64,000 nt of DNA from an uncultured Muribaculaceae bacterium (GTDB lineage: Bacteria > Bacteroidota > Bacteroidia > Bacteroidales > Muribaculaceae): assembly GCA_910588065.1 (NCBI GenBank), contig CAJUPZ010000014.1, forward strand, positions 10,583 to 74,582, read 5' to 3'. The notes beneath the pieces were generated by a model. The model made no database searches. It worked only from the letters and a program-made list of their open reading frames with translations, and had not been told where the DNA came from. Positions 1-8,396 of this stretch are shown in pieces. A program made the position numbers and the translations under genes. The number at the start of each line of letters is the position of its first letter. The stretch's first letter is position 1.

Positions 1-108
1 GCACAAGGGTTCTACGTCAGCCCCAAGGGAATGCTATATGCACTCAATCCACTTGGCGACTCCGAATACTTCTACCGCTGGGATATAAGTAACATCATCA
101 AACTTTGA
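1..108 (+). CDS. C-terminal end of a truncated gene, possibly DUF4221-like
   Basis: The window opens inside an open frame that reads 35 residues and stops at 106-108. Only the C-terminus is present. Its pattern (FYVSPKGMLYAL, then an acidic stretch and a hydrophobic end) resembles the C-terminus of the lipoprotein encoded at 617-1756 (CFVTPAGLFVN, acidic stretch, FKLKI), so it may be a tandem paralogue. The similarity is short and the assignment is tentative. A strong terminator follows 15 bases after the stop, which marks this as the end of a transcription unit. Confidence 0.6.
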   Translation, partial: AQGFYVSPKGMLYALNPLGDSEYFYRWDISNIIKL

Positions 109-123
109 TTAAACAATAGGGAG

Positions 124-150
124 GGGACAGCGCAAAAGCTGTCCCTTATC
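124..150 (+). terminator. Intrinsic terminator of the upstream gene
   Basis: GGGACAGC at 124-131 pairs perfectly with GCTGTCCC at 138-145 around a GCAAAA loop, followed by a short T-rich stretch. It directly follows the stop codon at 108. Confidence 0.75.
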
Positions 151-164
151 TCGCATATCTCCCA

Positions 165-405
165 TTTATTGACCACCTGCCCGCCGCCTCCCTCTTCTCT
201 CCCTCTCTCGCGACCCCCTCACAGGGGTCTTATGGGCTGTGGGCGACCTGAACGCGTGGTCTCGCCTACGGCTCCACCAACGCGCTACTACCTTGCCACC
301 CGCTCGCCGCGGGTGATGAGCGCCCGCATCAAACCCACGGAGAACCGGTCTATCCAAAAACAACCCGCGGGTGATGATTGCCGCGTAGGTTATAAGAGCA
401 ATATA
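165..405. repeat. GC-rich non-coding block with short palindromic repeats
   Basis: No convincing gene lies between 109 and 616. This part is much more GC-rich than the AT-rich stretch that follows. It holds a hairpin GACCCC/GGGGTC near 210-227 and a 13-base direct repeat CCGCGGGTGATGA at 307-319 and 365-377, each with a CCGCGG-type core. The same vocabulary (TCGCGACC, CGCGGGTG) occurs in the repeat blocks at 20.1-20.8 kb and 63.7-64.0 kb, so this is probably a decayed member of the same intergenic repeat population. Confidence 0.5.
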
Positions 406-410
406 ATGAT

Positions 411-430
411 TATAGAAAAACTTTTCTATA
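411..430. promoter_or_regulatory. 20-bp palindrome, possible regulator site
   Basis: TATAGAAAA at 411-419 and TTTTCTATA at 422-430 form a perfect inverted repeat with a 2-base centre. The spacer is too short for a good hairpin, so a dimeric DNA-binding protein site is more plausible than an RNA structure. It lies about 100 bp upstream of the predicted -33 box of the gene at 617. No function is established. Confidence 0.35.
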
Positions 431-585
431 GAAAGATTTTTATATACGATACTCAGATTATTGCATATCATTTGGGTATATATCACTTATGGCATTGTTT
501 TGTTACCCCTGCCGGACTTTTTTTGAAAAACATTTTGTTGCGTTGGAAGATATGTATACATTTGCGGAGTGAGTGTAAGCCATGA
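430..585 (+). pseudogene. Remnant of a DUF4221-like gene C-terminus
   Basis: The frame ending at 585 reads GIYHLWHCFVTPAGLFLK, which aligns without gaps to GLYFPAFCFVTPAGLFVN in the intact neighbour (codons around 1639-1692). At DNA level 27 consecutive bases are identical (496-522 and 1661-1687). Upstream of this block the frame matches only weakly, and downstream it runs into unrelated sequence. No start codon or signal peptide belongs to it. It is best read as the decayed end of a second paralogue, lost by deletion or recombination, and now part of the upstream region of the intact gene. Confidence 0.55.
534..564 (+). promoter_or_regulatory. Bacteroidetes-type promoter of the DUF4221-like gene
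   Basis: TTTG at 534-537 and TACATTTG at 557-564 with 19 bases between match the TTTG/TAnnTTTG consensus. The expected transcription start near 571 gives a leader of about 45 nt before the ATG at 617. Confidence 0.6.
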
Positions 586-616
586 CAGGTTGCGCATAAC
601 AATATAAATTTAAACT

Positions 617-1756
617 ATGACAAAAAGAATCATCAATGGAGCCGCAGTAGCGGCATTGGCTGTGGCTGTGTGCATGGTTTCATGCACACAGCCAAAATCT
701 CAGAGGCAAAACATTGCATCGTTGGTCGAGGCCGAGCCTTGCATGGTGCCTCTTGATTCTGTTACCACGCAGATTACAAGATATATGCAGCTTTACGATG
801 ACAGCACGCTCACTTTTTATAATCAGGGCAATCATGATATTTGTGTGGTGAATCTTAACACAATGTCCACCCGTAAAATTCCTCTGTCCAAGCAAGGTCC
901 TAATGGAATTCCTTGGCTGGATTCGTACTGTTATTTGCCGGATACCACATGGGTTTTTGTGGCCTTGACCCGTGAAATTATTGCTATTGACAGGCAAGGG
1001 AATGTCCTTACAAAAATGACAATGCTGCGGGAGCAATCAAATGGGGCTCCATTTGAGTACGCCGTCAGTCCATATCCAAGAACTACCGCGCCATATTTGA
1101 TTCTGGATAAAAAGCATATTTTTGCAGGTTATGATGGGCGTTCTTTTGAAGGTCAGCCCTTTGGCTCGCTGTTGATTTATGATGAGGACGCTAATGAATG
1201 TATAACGGGTAATCCGTATCCGGAGGTGTACGGAGATCCGGGTGACAAGTGGGGCGTATTCGATTATCGAGCTATTTCATATACTCCAATTTTTGAAAAT
1301 AAGTTGCTGATTAATTACCCCGCATCGGATAGTCTGTATCTATATGATCCGAAAACTCAATTGCGGGAACCGATATATGCGGCATGGTCATCAGAAACTA
1401 ATATCCATAAGAATCCTTACTCCGGATCTGATGCTTGGGCGAGAAATTACCTTGAGCAATATGCCTACATTGCGGTGCTGTACGATAAATATAATAAGGT
1501 GTATTATCGTATGCTGCGCTTGCCGTTAGAGGACTATGATGCAAATATGGATTTAAAGGATGCTGTCAATTATAAACCTATTGCGGTGATAGTGCTTGAC
1601 GAAGATTTCCGGATAATTGGAGAAACGGTTTTGCCCGAGGGTTTATATTTTCCTGCTTTCTGTTTTGTTACCCCTGCCGGACTTTTTGTGAATACGGAAT
1701 CGGATGATGATGATTTTATGAAATTCCGCGTGTTTAAATTGAAAATAGACAGATGA
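617..1756 (+). CDS. DUF4221-like lipoprotein
   Basis: The 379-residue product starts with a signal peptide and a lipobox ending at Cys23 (MVSC), so it should be a lipid-anchored envelope protein. The body has repeating short beta-strand-like segments and aromatic/acidic turns, as in beta-propeller-like Bacteroidetes lipoproteins of the DUF4221/BF3164 type; this family call comes from overall pattern, not from a diagnostic motif. No catalytic residues are recognisable. It appears monocistronic, with its own promoter at 534-564. A related partial gene and a remnant sit just upstream, which suggests a small tandem array. The biochemical role of the family is unknown. Confidence 0.7.
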   Translation: MTKRIINGAAVAALAVAVCMVSCTQPKSQRQNIASLVEAEPCMVPLDSVTTQITRYMQLYDDSTLTFYNQGNHDICVVNLNTMSTRKIPLSKQGPNGIPWLDSYCYLPDTTWVFVALTREIIAIDRQGNVLTKMTMLREQSNGAPFEYAVSPYPRTTAPYLILDKKHIFAGYDGRSFEGQPFGSLLIYDEDANECITGNPYPEVYGDPGDKWGVFDYRAISYTPIFENKLLINYPASDSLYLYDPKTQLREPIYAAWSSETNIHKNPYSGSDAWARNYLEQYAYIAVLYDKYNKVYYRMLRLPLEDYDANMDLKDAVNYKPIAVIVLDEDFRIIGETVLPEGLYFPAFCFVTPAGLFVNTESDDDDFMKFRVFKLKIDR

Positions 1757-1825
1757 AGCACCTGAAATTTATCTTTGTAGCCGAAGTGCTGTCCATTTTG
1801 ATTTTGGATACGCTTTAGCAAACTG

Positions 1826-1857
1826 TTTGCGCAATTCGAAAAAAATAGTTACCTTTG
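1826..1857 (+). promoter_or_regulatory. Promoter of the rpsF-rpsR-rplI operon
   Basis: TTTG at 1826-1829 and TACCTTTG at 1850-1857 with 20 bases between match the Bacteroidetes consensus very well. The transcript should begin near 1864, giving a leader of about 55 nt before rpsF. Confidence 0.8.
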
Positions 1858-1919
1858 CGGTCGCTTTAGGACACACTGAGTGCTAAAGCACATAAAATCA
1901 ATTAAATCATTCACCAAAC

Positions 1920-2294
1920 ATGAAGTACGAAACCGTTTTCATTTTAACTCCCGTTTTGTCTGACGCCCAGATGAAGGAAGCGGTAGAAAAGTTTGCGACT
2001 GTGCTCACCGACAACGGTGCCACCATCGTGAACCAGGAGCTTTGGGGCCTGCGCAAGCTCGCTTATCCCATTGAAAAGAAGTCTACCGGCTTTTACGCTC
2101 TCATCGAATTTGACGGCGAACCCTCTATCGTCAAGAAACTTGAAACAGCTTATCGCCGCGACGAGCGTGTGATCCGCTTCCTCACTTTCCGTCTTGACAA
2201 GTACGCTGCCGAGTACGCTGAAAAGCGCCGCAGCATCCGCGCCGGCAAAGCCGCTACTAAAGAAGAAGTTGTAACCGAAACTAAGGAGAACTAA
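1920..2294 (+). CDS. rpsF: 30S ribosomal protein S6
   Basis: The 124-residue product has the S6 fold signature: an N-terminal YETVFIL strand, a central WGLRKLAYPIEKKSTGFYALIEF block and the RDERVIRFLTFRLDKY segment. S6 binds the central domain of 16S rRNA as a heterodimer with S18, whose gene follows after 3 bases. The C-terminal tail is charged and variable, as usual. It is the first gene of the ribosomal operon. Codons favour C-ending forms, as expected of a highly expressed gene. Confidence 0.97.
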   Translation: MKYETVFILTPVLSDAQMKEAVEKFATVLTDNGATIVNQELWGLRKLAYPIEKKSTGFYALIEFDGEPSIVKKLETAYRRDERVIRFLTFRLDKYAAEYAEKRRSIRAGKAATKEEVVTETKEN

Positions 2295-2297
2295 CCA

Positions 2298-2567
2298 ATG
2301 GCACAAGCTCAATCTGAAATCCGCTACCTCACTCCCCTGTCGGTAGACGTGAAGAAAAAGAAATATTGCCGTTTCAAACGCAGCGGCATCAAATATATCG
2401 ACTACAAGGATCCCGAATTCCTCAAAAAGTTCCTCAACGAACAGGGTAAAATCCTTCCCCGTCGCATCACCGGAACTTCTCTCAAGTTCCAGCGCCGTGT
2501 TGCCCAGGCTGTAAAGCGTGCCCGTCACCTCGCTCTGCTGCCCTACGTAACTGACCTTATGAAATAA
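2298..2567 (+). CDS. rpsR: 30S ribosomal protein S18
   Basis: The 89-residue product carries the S18 core: YCRFKRSGIKYIDYKD, then the basic PRRITGTSLKFQRRVAQAVKRARHLALLPY block that contacts rRNA. Its length is slightly above the enterobacterial protein because of a short N-terminal extension. S18 pairs with S6 on the 30S platform. It lies between rpsF and rplI in the usual order and is co-transcribed with them. Confidence 0.97.
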   Translation: MAQAQSEIRYLTPLSVDVKKKKYCRFKRSGIKYIDYKDPEFLKKFLNEQGKILPRRITGTSLKFQRRVAQAVKRARHLALLPYVTDLMK

Positions 2568-2597
2568 TAACCCCCACTCACTAAAAACCAAGGAATC

Positions 2598-3041
2598 ATG
2601 AAGATCATTCTCAAGGAAGATATACCCTCCCTCGGCTATAAGGACGACGTGGTGGAAGTTAAAAACGGCTATGGCCGCAACTACCTCATCCCCCAGGGTA
2701 AAGCCGTTATCGCAAGCGAGAGCGCTCTCAAAGTGCTCGCTGAAAACCAGCGCCAGCGCGCCCACAAGCTCGCCAAGCTCAAGGCTGATGCCGAGGCTGT
2801 TGCAGAGCAGCTTAAGGGTGTGAGCCTCACTATCGGTGCGAAGACAAGCTCTACAGGCACTATCTTCGGTTCTGTAAACAACATCCAGATTGCCGAAGCG
2901 CTCGAAAAGCTCGGTCACAACATCGACCGCAAAATCATCGTTATCAAAGACTCTGTCAAAGAGGTTGGTAAGTACAACGCTGTTATCAAGCTCCACAAGG
3001 AAGTCAGCGTTGACATCCCCTTCGAGGTAATCCCCGAATAA
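2598..3041 (+). CDS. rplI: 50S ribosomal protein L9
   Basis: The 147-residue product has the L9 N-terminal rRNA-binding domain (MKIILKEDIPSLGYKDDVVEVKNGYGRNYLIPQGKAV), a long connecting helix rich in Ala, Lys and Glu at about residues 45-75, and a C-terminal domain containing GTIFGSVNNIQIAEALEKLG. L9 binds 23S rRNA near the L1 stalk and affects reading-frame maintenance. It is the last gene of the operon and is followed by a strong terminator. Confidence 0.97.
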   Translation: MKIILKEDIPSLGYKDDVVEVKNGYGRNYLIPQGKAVIASESALKVLAENQRQRAHKLAKLKADAEAVAEQLKGVSLTIGAKTSSTGTIFGSVNNIQIAEALEKLGHNIDRKIIVIKDSVKEVGKYNAVIKLHKEVSVDIPFEVIPE

Positions 3042-3064
3042 ATCATCCCTACATAACTCTCGAG

Positions 3065-3104
3065 GGCATCGGCAGTCTGACTGCCGATGCCTTTCTGTGT
3101 TTTT
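3065..3104 (+). terminator. Terminator of the rpsF-rpsR-rplI operon
   Basis: A perfect 11-bp stem, GGCATCGGCAG at 3065-3075 with CTGCCGATGCC at 3081-3091, has a TCTGA loop and is followed by TTTCTGTGTTTTT. Confidence 0.9.
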
Positions 3105-3184
3105 GCACTTACTGCGGATTATTGTGCAGTTGTTTGGAAGTTGTCGCTTCTTCTTGCTAAATTAGCCGATTATTTGAACTGCTG

Positions 3185-4627
3185 ATGACTCAATTCGAAG
3201 CTTTTCTCAAAACCCCGTGGGTGTACTGGACTCTGTTCGGCGCATATACCGGCACGATTGTCAGCATCATAGGCATCATACTGTCCGAGAATAGAAACCC
3301 GCTCAAATCGCTCGCGTGGATTACCGTGCTGATGCTCTTTCCGGTTGGAGGTGTGATTCTGTATATATTCTTCGGGCGCAGCATCAAGAACACGCACATG
3401 ATTTCGCGCCGCAACCGCCGCCGTCTGCGCGAGCTCACCATCCCCGTTCAGACCGAACCTGACCTCAGCGGGCTGTCAACAGAATCGCGCCAGCAGGTTA
3501 TGCTCGCGCGCTCGCTCACCGGCTCGCTGTTCCACCCCGGCAACAGTGTGCGCATATTCGGCGACGGGCAGGAGAAGTTTGACACCCTGCTCGCCGACAT
3601 AGCATCCGCCGTGAGCTATATCAATCTGCAATATTACATATTTCAGGACGATGCCATAGGCACCCGTATAGCCGACGCGCTAATCGAGCGGGCAAAAGCG
3701 GGGGTGAAGGTCCGGGTGATATACGATCATATCGGCAGCATTCATGTCAGCAACAGGTTTTTCAGGCGTATGGCAGAGGCAGGCATAGAGGTGTACCCCT
3801 TCTTCAAGGTCGCCTTTCCACTTTTTGCAACGCGCATCAACTGGCGAAACCACCGCAAGCTCGTTGTGATAGATGGCAAAACCGGCTACATCGGCGGCAT
3901 GAATATAGCCGACAGATATATTGACGGCGGCAGATTCGACTGCTGGCGCGATGCCCACATCCGCATACAGGGACCCGCTGTCGGCGCCCTGCAGTACTCT
4001 TTTGCCGTCGACTGGCGCTTTATGGGGCGCGAGCTGCTTGAGGAGACTGTGACCTGCGGCGATAATGCCCAGCCGGGCGATGCCGGTATGCAGATGCTCA
4101 CCTGCGGGCCCACTAGCGAGTGGAGCAACATCGCGTTTCTTCTCCACAAAGCCATTGGCAACGCGAAAAAGCGGGTGCTTATCCAGACCCCCTATTTCCT
4201 CCCCACCGAGAGTCTGCTCAAAGCCCTTCAGGTGGCGGCCTTGAGCAGGGTGGATGTGCGGGTGATGATACCCCGCAAAAGCGACTCCATGATTCTCACA
4301 TACGCATCGCGCAGCTACATCAGCGAGTGTCTCCGCGCCGGTGTGAAAATCTACCTTTTCGAATCCGGTATGCTCCATAGCAAGACAGTGGTGATTGATG
4401 ATGACTTCTGCTCCATAGGCAGCGCTAACATCGACTTCCGCAGCTTTGAGCACAATTTTGAGGCCAATATGTTTATTTATTCCACTGAGGTGAACACAGC
4501 CATGAGGCGCCGCTTCGCCGACGATATGCGGCATTCGGTGAGGGTAAAGCTCGCCAACTGGCGCAAGCGTCCGCTCATCCACCGCGCTTTCGAGAGCGTG
4601 CTGAGGCTCCTGAGTCCGGTGCTGTAG
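3185..4627 (+). CDS. cls: Cardiolipin synthase (phospholipase D type)
   Basis: The 480-residue membrane protein joins phosphatidylglycerol molecules to make cardiolipin. Two N-terminal transmembrane segments (about residues 15-33 and 44-63, PLDc_N type) are followed by two HKD phosphodiesterase motifs: His223, Lys225, Asp230 in NHRKLVVID, and His398, Lys400, Asp405 in LHSKTVVID. Each is followed by the expected GGMN and GSAN strands. Length and architecture match bacterial ClsA enzymes. The gene appears to stand alone: an operon terminator precedes it and a promoter for the next unit follows. No clear promoter of its own was seen in 3105-3184. Confidence 0.93.
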   Translation: MTQFEAFLKTPWVYWTLFGAYTGTIVSIIGIILSENRNPLKSLAWITVLMLFPVGGVILYIFFGRSIKNTHMISRRNRRRLRELTIPVQTEPDLSGLSTESRQQVMLARSLTGSLFHPGNSVRIFGDGQEKFDTLLADIASAVSYINLQYYIFQDDAIGTRIADALIERAKAGVKVRVIYDHIGSIHVSNRFFRRMAEAGIEVYPFFKVAFPLFATRINWRNHRKLVVIDGKTGYIGGMNIADRYIDGGRFDCWRDAHIRIQGPAVGALQYSFAVDWRFMGRELLEETVTCGDNAQPGDAGMQMLTCGPTSEWSNIAFLLHKAIGNAKKRVLIQTPYFLPTESLLKALQVAALSRVDVRVMIPRKSDSMILTYASRSYISECLRAGVKIYLFESGMLHSKTVVIDDDFCSIGSANIDFRSFEHNFEANMFIYSTEVNTAMRRRFADDMRHSVRVKLANWRKRPLIHRAFESVLRLLSPVL

Positions 4628-4693
4628 GGGCGTTTAATGCAATTTTAACAGAAAAACACTTAATTATTTATCTCACATTCGAAATATATTCAC

Positions 4694-4701
4694 TACTTTT
4701 G
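4694..4701 (+). promoter_or_regulatory. -7 box upstream of the zapB-like/zapA genes
   Basis: TACTTTTG matches TAnnTTTG and ends 18 bases before the ATG at 4720. No good -33 box is visible at the expected distance. The predicted leader is only about 10 nt. Confidence 0.5.
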
Positions 4702-4719
4702 TAAAAATTTGGAAGAAGT

Positions 4720-5013
4720 ATGGTCGGCAATCTCAAGCAAAGGCTTGACAGAATAGAGAGCAAAGCGCAGCTCCTCGCTGCCTTGCACAACGACATGATC
4801 AAGTCGATGAGAGATGACGAACAGCGCATCGGTGACCTTATTGCCAGGGAAAAACAGCAGAGCGACGAAATTGCAAGGCTTCGCACTCAGGTTGAATTTC
4901 TATCGGTGTCGCACTCGGTCGCGCCTACACGCGATGACCTCGAATCAAGCCGCGCCATGCTTGCCGAATTAGTGCGGGAAATCGACCGATGCATCGCCGA
5001 CATAGGAGAATGA
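4720..5013 (+). CDS. Small coiled-coil protein, ZapB-like position
   Basis: The 97-residue acidic/basic protein lacks a signal peptide and is predicted to form a coiled coil through much of its length (heptad-like Leu/Ile/Ala spacing in LKQRLDRIESKAQLLAALHNDMI and in LIAREKQQSDEIARLRTQVEFL). It sits 4 bases upstream of zapA and probably shares its transcript. In Bacteroidetes a small coiled-coil protein commonly precedes zapA and is a candidate cell-division partner, but ZapB homology cannot be shown from sequence pattern alone. Function is inferred from position. Confidence 0.65.
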   Translation: MVGNLKQRLDRIESKAQLLAALHNDMIKSMRDDEQRIGDLIAREKQQSDEIARLRTQVEFLSVSHSVAPTRDDLESSRAMLAELVREIDRCIADIGE

Positions 5014-5017
5014 TGCA

Positions 5018-5326
5018 ATGAAAGATAGAATTGACATTACCCTACGAATAGCCGATGTTGCCCTGAGTCTCAAGGTGAAGCCTGAGGACGAACAGCTGCT
5101 TAGAGAAGCAGCTAAGGACATCAACGACGCCTGGAGCTTGTGGAGAGCTAAATTCGCCGACAATTCGCCGACAGAAGTGCTTGCCATGGTGACGCTCCTC
5201 TTTGCCAAAAGCTATCTGGCGCTGAAAGCACAGAGTGTGAGGGCAGAAGAGATGCTCGCAATGCTCGAGGACACGATTGACTCTCTGCTTGTCAGCGCCG
5301 GAAACGCTGCGGCGGCGAGAAAATGA
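5018..5326 (+). CDS. zapA: Cell division protein ZapA
   Basis: The 102-residue cytoplasmic protein fits the ZapA family: an N-terminal beta-hairpin (RIDITLRIADVALSLKVKPEDE) followed by a helix EQLLREAAKDINDAW and a C-terminal coiled coil. ZapA binds FtsZ and cross-links protofilaments at the division ring. The central YLALKAQ-type segment and overall length are typical. It follows the coiled-coil gene at 4720 by 4 bases. The gap to rny is 116 bases, too short to hold a 6S RNA, which lies next to zapA in some other bacteria. Confidence 0.85.
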   Translation: MKDRIDITLRIADVALSLKVKPEDEQLLREAAKDINDAWSLWRAKFADNSPTEVLAMVTLLFAKSYLALKAQSVRAEEMLAMLEDTIDSLLVSAGNAAAARK

Positions 5327-5442
5327 TTGGAAGATACACCCTTACGAGAGAAAACGTTATTCCTGCACAATGACCGGAGCCGCAGCACGCCGCGCCCGAT
5401 TGTTGATGCAGTTTTTTTATAATTATAAAACCAGTTCCTTAT

Positions 5443-6990
5443 ATGGAAACGACAATTGTTTACATAATAATCACTGCGGTTGTGGCACTCGCAATTGGAG
5501 CCGTCGCAGCCATAATTGTTCAGAGAAACCTGGCCTCCAGCCGTGCCAAAATAATAATCGACGAAGCGGGCAAGGAGGCTGAGGTGATAAAGAAAAACAA
5601 ACTGCTCGAAGCACGCGAGGAGGAAATCCGCATTAAATCTGAGGCCGAAAAGGCTGCCAATCAGCGCCTGGCAAAGATTCAGAGCACCGAGAGCCGACTC
5701 AAACAGCGTGAAATACAGCTCAACCAGCAGCAGAGCGAAAACCAGCGCGAGCGCAACAGCATTGACCAGACTAAAGCCAAGCTCGAGGAGCAGCTCTCAG
5801 GCATAGACGCCAAGAAGGCCGAACTCGATGCCCTCAAGCTCAAAGCCAAGGAGGAGCTCGAGCATGTGAGCGGACTGTCATCGGAAGAGGCTAAGGAAAA
5901 ACTCATAGAATCGCTCATGGACGAGGCCAAAACCGCCGCTGCGAGCTACATCAACGACATCATGGACGATGCCAAGATGACTGCAAACAAGGAGGCGAAG
6001 CGAATTGTGGTGCAGAGCATACAGCGCGTGGCCACTGAAACCGCTATTGAAAACTCCGTCACAGTATTCCATATCGATTCCGACGAAATCAAAGGCCGTA
6101 TCATAGGACGCGAGGGCCGCAACATCCGCGCGCTCGAAGCCGCTACCGGCATTGAGATTATTGTGGACGACACCCCTGAGGCTATCGTGCTGTCAGGATT
6201 TGACCCCGTGCGCCGCGAGATAGCCCGCCTTGCGCTGCATCAGCTCGTGGCCGACGGCCGCATTCACCCCGCCCGCATCGAGGAGGTGGTGGCAAAAGTG
6301 CGCAAGCAGATTGAGGAGGAGATTATTGAAACCGGCAAGCGCACGGCCATTGACCTCGGTATACACGGCCTTCACCCCGACCTCATTCGCCTTGTAGGTA
6401 AGATGAAGTACCGCTCAAGCTATGGACAAAACCTGCTCCAGCACTCGCGCGAAACAGCAAACCTCTGCGCCGTGATGGCAAGCGAGCTCGGCCTCAATCC
6501 CAAGAAAGCGCGACGCGCAGGCCTGCTCCACGACATAGGCAAGGTGCCCGACGAGGAGCCCGAGCTGCCCCACGCTCTCCTTGGCATGAAGCTCGCCGAA
6601 AAATACAAGGAGAAGCCCGAGATCTGCAACGCTATCGGTGCCCACCACGACGAAATTGAGCAGACAAGCCTCCTTGCCCCCATTGTTCAGGTGTGTGACG
6701 CTATTTCAGGTGCGCGCCCCGGTGCACGCCGCGAAATTGTAGAGGCTTATATCAAGAGGCTCAACGACCTCGAGCAGCTGGCACTGTCATACCCCGGAGT
6801 TATCAAGACATACGCCATCCAGGCCGGTCGCGAGCTCCGCGTTATCGTCGGTGCCGACAAGATCGACGATACCGAAACCGAAAAACTCTCGGCTGAGATT
6901 GCCAAGAGAATTCAGGATGAGATGACTTATCCCGGCCAGGTGAAAATCACCGTGATACGCGAAACCCGCTCTGTCAGCTTTGCCAAATAA
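5443..6990 (+). CDS. rny: Ribonuclease Y
   Basis: The 515-residue product is a membrane-anchored endoribonuclease that starts mRNA decay. In order it has an N-terminal transmembrane helix (about residues 4-25), a long charged coiled coil (to about 190), a KH RNA-binding domain with the GREGRN loop near residue 222, and an HD metal-dependent phosphohydrolase domain with His363-Asp364 in GLLHDIGK. Length is typical of the family. It is followed after only 2 bases by ricT. In other phyla RicT is part of a complex that modulates RNase Y, so the adjacency has a functional meaning. Confidence 0.96.
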   Translation: METTIVYIIITAVVALAIGAVAAIIVQRNLASSRAKIIIDEAGKEAEVIKKNKLLEAREEEIRIKSEAEKAANQRLAKIQSTESRLKQREIQLNQQQSENQRERNSIDQTKAKLEEQLSGIDAKKAELDALKLKAKEELEHVSGLSSEEAKEKLIESLMDEAKTAAASYINDIMDDAKMTANKEAKRIVVQSIQRVATETAIENSVTVFHIDSDEIKGRIIGREGRNIRALEAATGIEIIVDDTPEAIVLSGFDPVRREIARLALHQLVADGRIHPARIEEVVAKVRKQIEEEIIETGKRTAIDLGIHGLHPDLIRLVGKMKYRSSYGQNLLQHSRETANLCAVMASELGLNPKKARRAGLLHDIGKVPDEEPELPHALLGMKLAEKYKEKPEICNAIGAHHDEIEQTSLLAPIVQVCDAISGARPGARREIVEAYIKRLNDLEQLALSYPGVIKTYAIQAGRELRVIVGADKIDDTETEKLSAEIAKRIQDEMTYPGQVKITVIRETRSVSFAK

Positions 6991-6992
6991 AT

Positions 6993-8396
6993 ATGGACAA
7001 GGATTCTCTAAGCGAACAGGCTCCGCAGAAAAAATGCGGCGGAGCATGCTGCCGCAATGCCGAGCCCCCCAGAGGCAAGCTCCATTGCTATGACTGGCTC
7101 GGCGATGTGCCCGGCGGCATGGCGCAGAGCGACCTTGTTGAAGTGCAGTTCAAAAACACCCGCAAGGGGTTTTTCAGAAACTCCCTCGGCATTGACCTTG
7201 CCATTGGCGACATGGTTGCCGTTGAAGCTTCGCCGGGCCATGATATCGGTCAGGTGACTCTAACCGGCAGGCTTGTGGCCCTGCAGATGAAAAAAGCGGG
7301 GGTGAGGCCGAACACCGAGCTCAAACGGGTGTTTCGCAAAGCAAAGCCCGGCGATATCGACAAGTACAACGAGGCGAGGGCCCGCGAGAACGACACCATG
7401 ATCCGTGCCCGCAAAATCGCCGAGGACCTGCATCTGAATATGAAAATAGGCGATGTGGAGTTTCAGGGCGATGGCAACAAGGCAATTTTCTATTATATCG
7501 CGGATGAGAGGGTCGACTTCCGTCAGCTCATAAAGGTGCTCGCCGAAACATTCAAGGTGCGTATCGAGATGAAGCAGATCGGCGCCCGTCAGGAGGCCGG
7601 ACGTATCGGAGGCATTGGCCCGTGCGGCCGACCGCTGTGCTGTGCGAGCTGGATGACAAATTTTGTGTCGGTAGGCACCGCCGCAGCCCGCTTTCAGGAC
7701 ATCTCGCTCAATCCGCAGAAACTCGCGGGACAGTGTGCCAAGCTCAAATGCTGCATAAATTTTGAGGTGGACACATATGTTGAGAGTGTGAAACGGATGC
7801 CCTCGAAGGAGATTCGTCTCGAAACTGCCGATGCCACTTACTTCCACTTCAAGTACGATGTTTTCAAGAGGGAAATCACATATTCCACCGACAAGAACAT
7901 CGCGGCAAACCTTGTTACCATCGATGCCGACAGGGCGTTTGAGATAATTGCCCTCAACAAAAAAGGCGAGAAACCGCTCACCCTCATGCGCGAAGGCGAG
8001 GAAAAGCCTCAGGAAAAGAAGCAGTATAATGATATTCTCGGTCAGGATATAACCCGGTTTGACAAAAAGAAGAAAAAGAAAAAAGCTAAGCCGCAGGAGC
8101 GCAGCAATAAGCCAAAGTCGGACCAGCAGCCCAAACAGGCCCCCCGGCAGCCGGAAAAAGCCGAGAAGCAGCAAGAACCCGGCAAGCAGGAAGCCCCGCG
8201 CGACAAGCAGAAGCCGAAGGACAACCGGAAGAATGACCGTCAGCAGCACAGAAATGGCAACGGAAAGCGCCTGAAACCCGGCGACAAACCAAACAATGCT
8301 GCCCCCGGAGAGGGTAGAAACGCTTTGCGTGAGCTGCCACCCGCTATGTCGCCATCGCGCAGAATGCTGAACCAAAACGGCGAAAATGACAGCTAA
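6993..8396 (+). CDS. ricT: PSP1-domain protein, RicT-like
   Basis: The 467-residue protein has a PSP1 domain with the conserved cysteine motifs CGRPLCC (residues 211-217) and CAKLKCC (248-254), plus a Cys-rich N-terminus (CGGACC). In Bacillus the RicT/YaaT protein binds Fe-S clusters through such cysteines and helps RNase Y mature mRNAs. Here the gene begins 2 bases after rny, which supports the same link. The last 120 or so residues are a low-complexity Lys/Gln/Pro tail, probably disordered and possibly RNA-binding, which is absent from Bacillus RicT. The gene overlaps gldH by 11 bases. The functional transfer is inference. Confidence 0.85.
   Translation: MDKDSLSEQAPQKKCGGACCRNAEPPRGKLHCYDWLGDVPGGMAQSDLVEVQFKNTRKGFFRNSLGIDLAIGDMVAVEASPGHDIGQVTLTGRLVALQMKKAGVRPNTELKRVFRKAKPGDIDKYNEARARENDTMIRARKIAEDLHLNMKIGDVEFQGDGNKAIFYYIADERVDFRQLIKVLAETFKVRIEMKQIGARQEAGRIGGIGPCGRPLCCASWMTNFVSVGTAAARFQDISLNPQKLAGQCAKLKCCINFEVDTYVESVKRMPSKEIRLETADATYFHFKYDVFKREITYSTDKNIAANLVTIDADRAFEIIALNKKGEKPLTLMREGEEKPQEKKQYNDILGQDITRFDKKKKKKKAKPQERSNKPKSDQQPKQAPRQPEKAEKQQEPGKQEAPRDKQKPKDNRKNDRQQHRNGNGKRLKPGDKPNNAAPGEGRNALRELPPAMSPSRRMLNQNGENDS

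Noticed and set aside
169..585. Open frame of 138 residues across the first intergenic gap
   Set aside because: Its first two thirds are low-complexity translations of repeat DNA; only the end resembles a real protein and is listed as a remnant.
5327..5442. Possible 6S RNA downstream of zapA
   Set aside because: The gap is only 116 bases and shows no long bulged hairpin of the 6S type.
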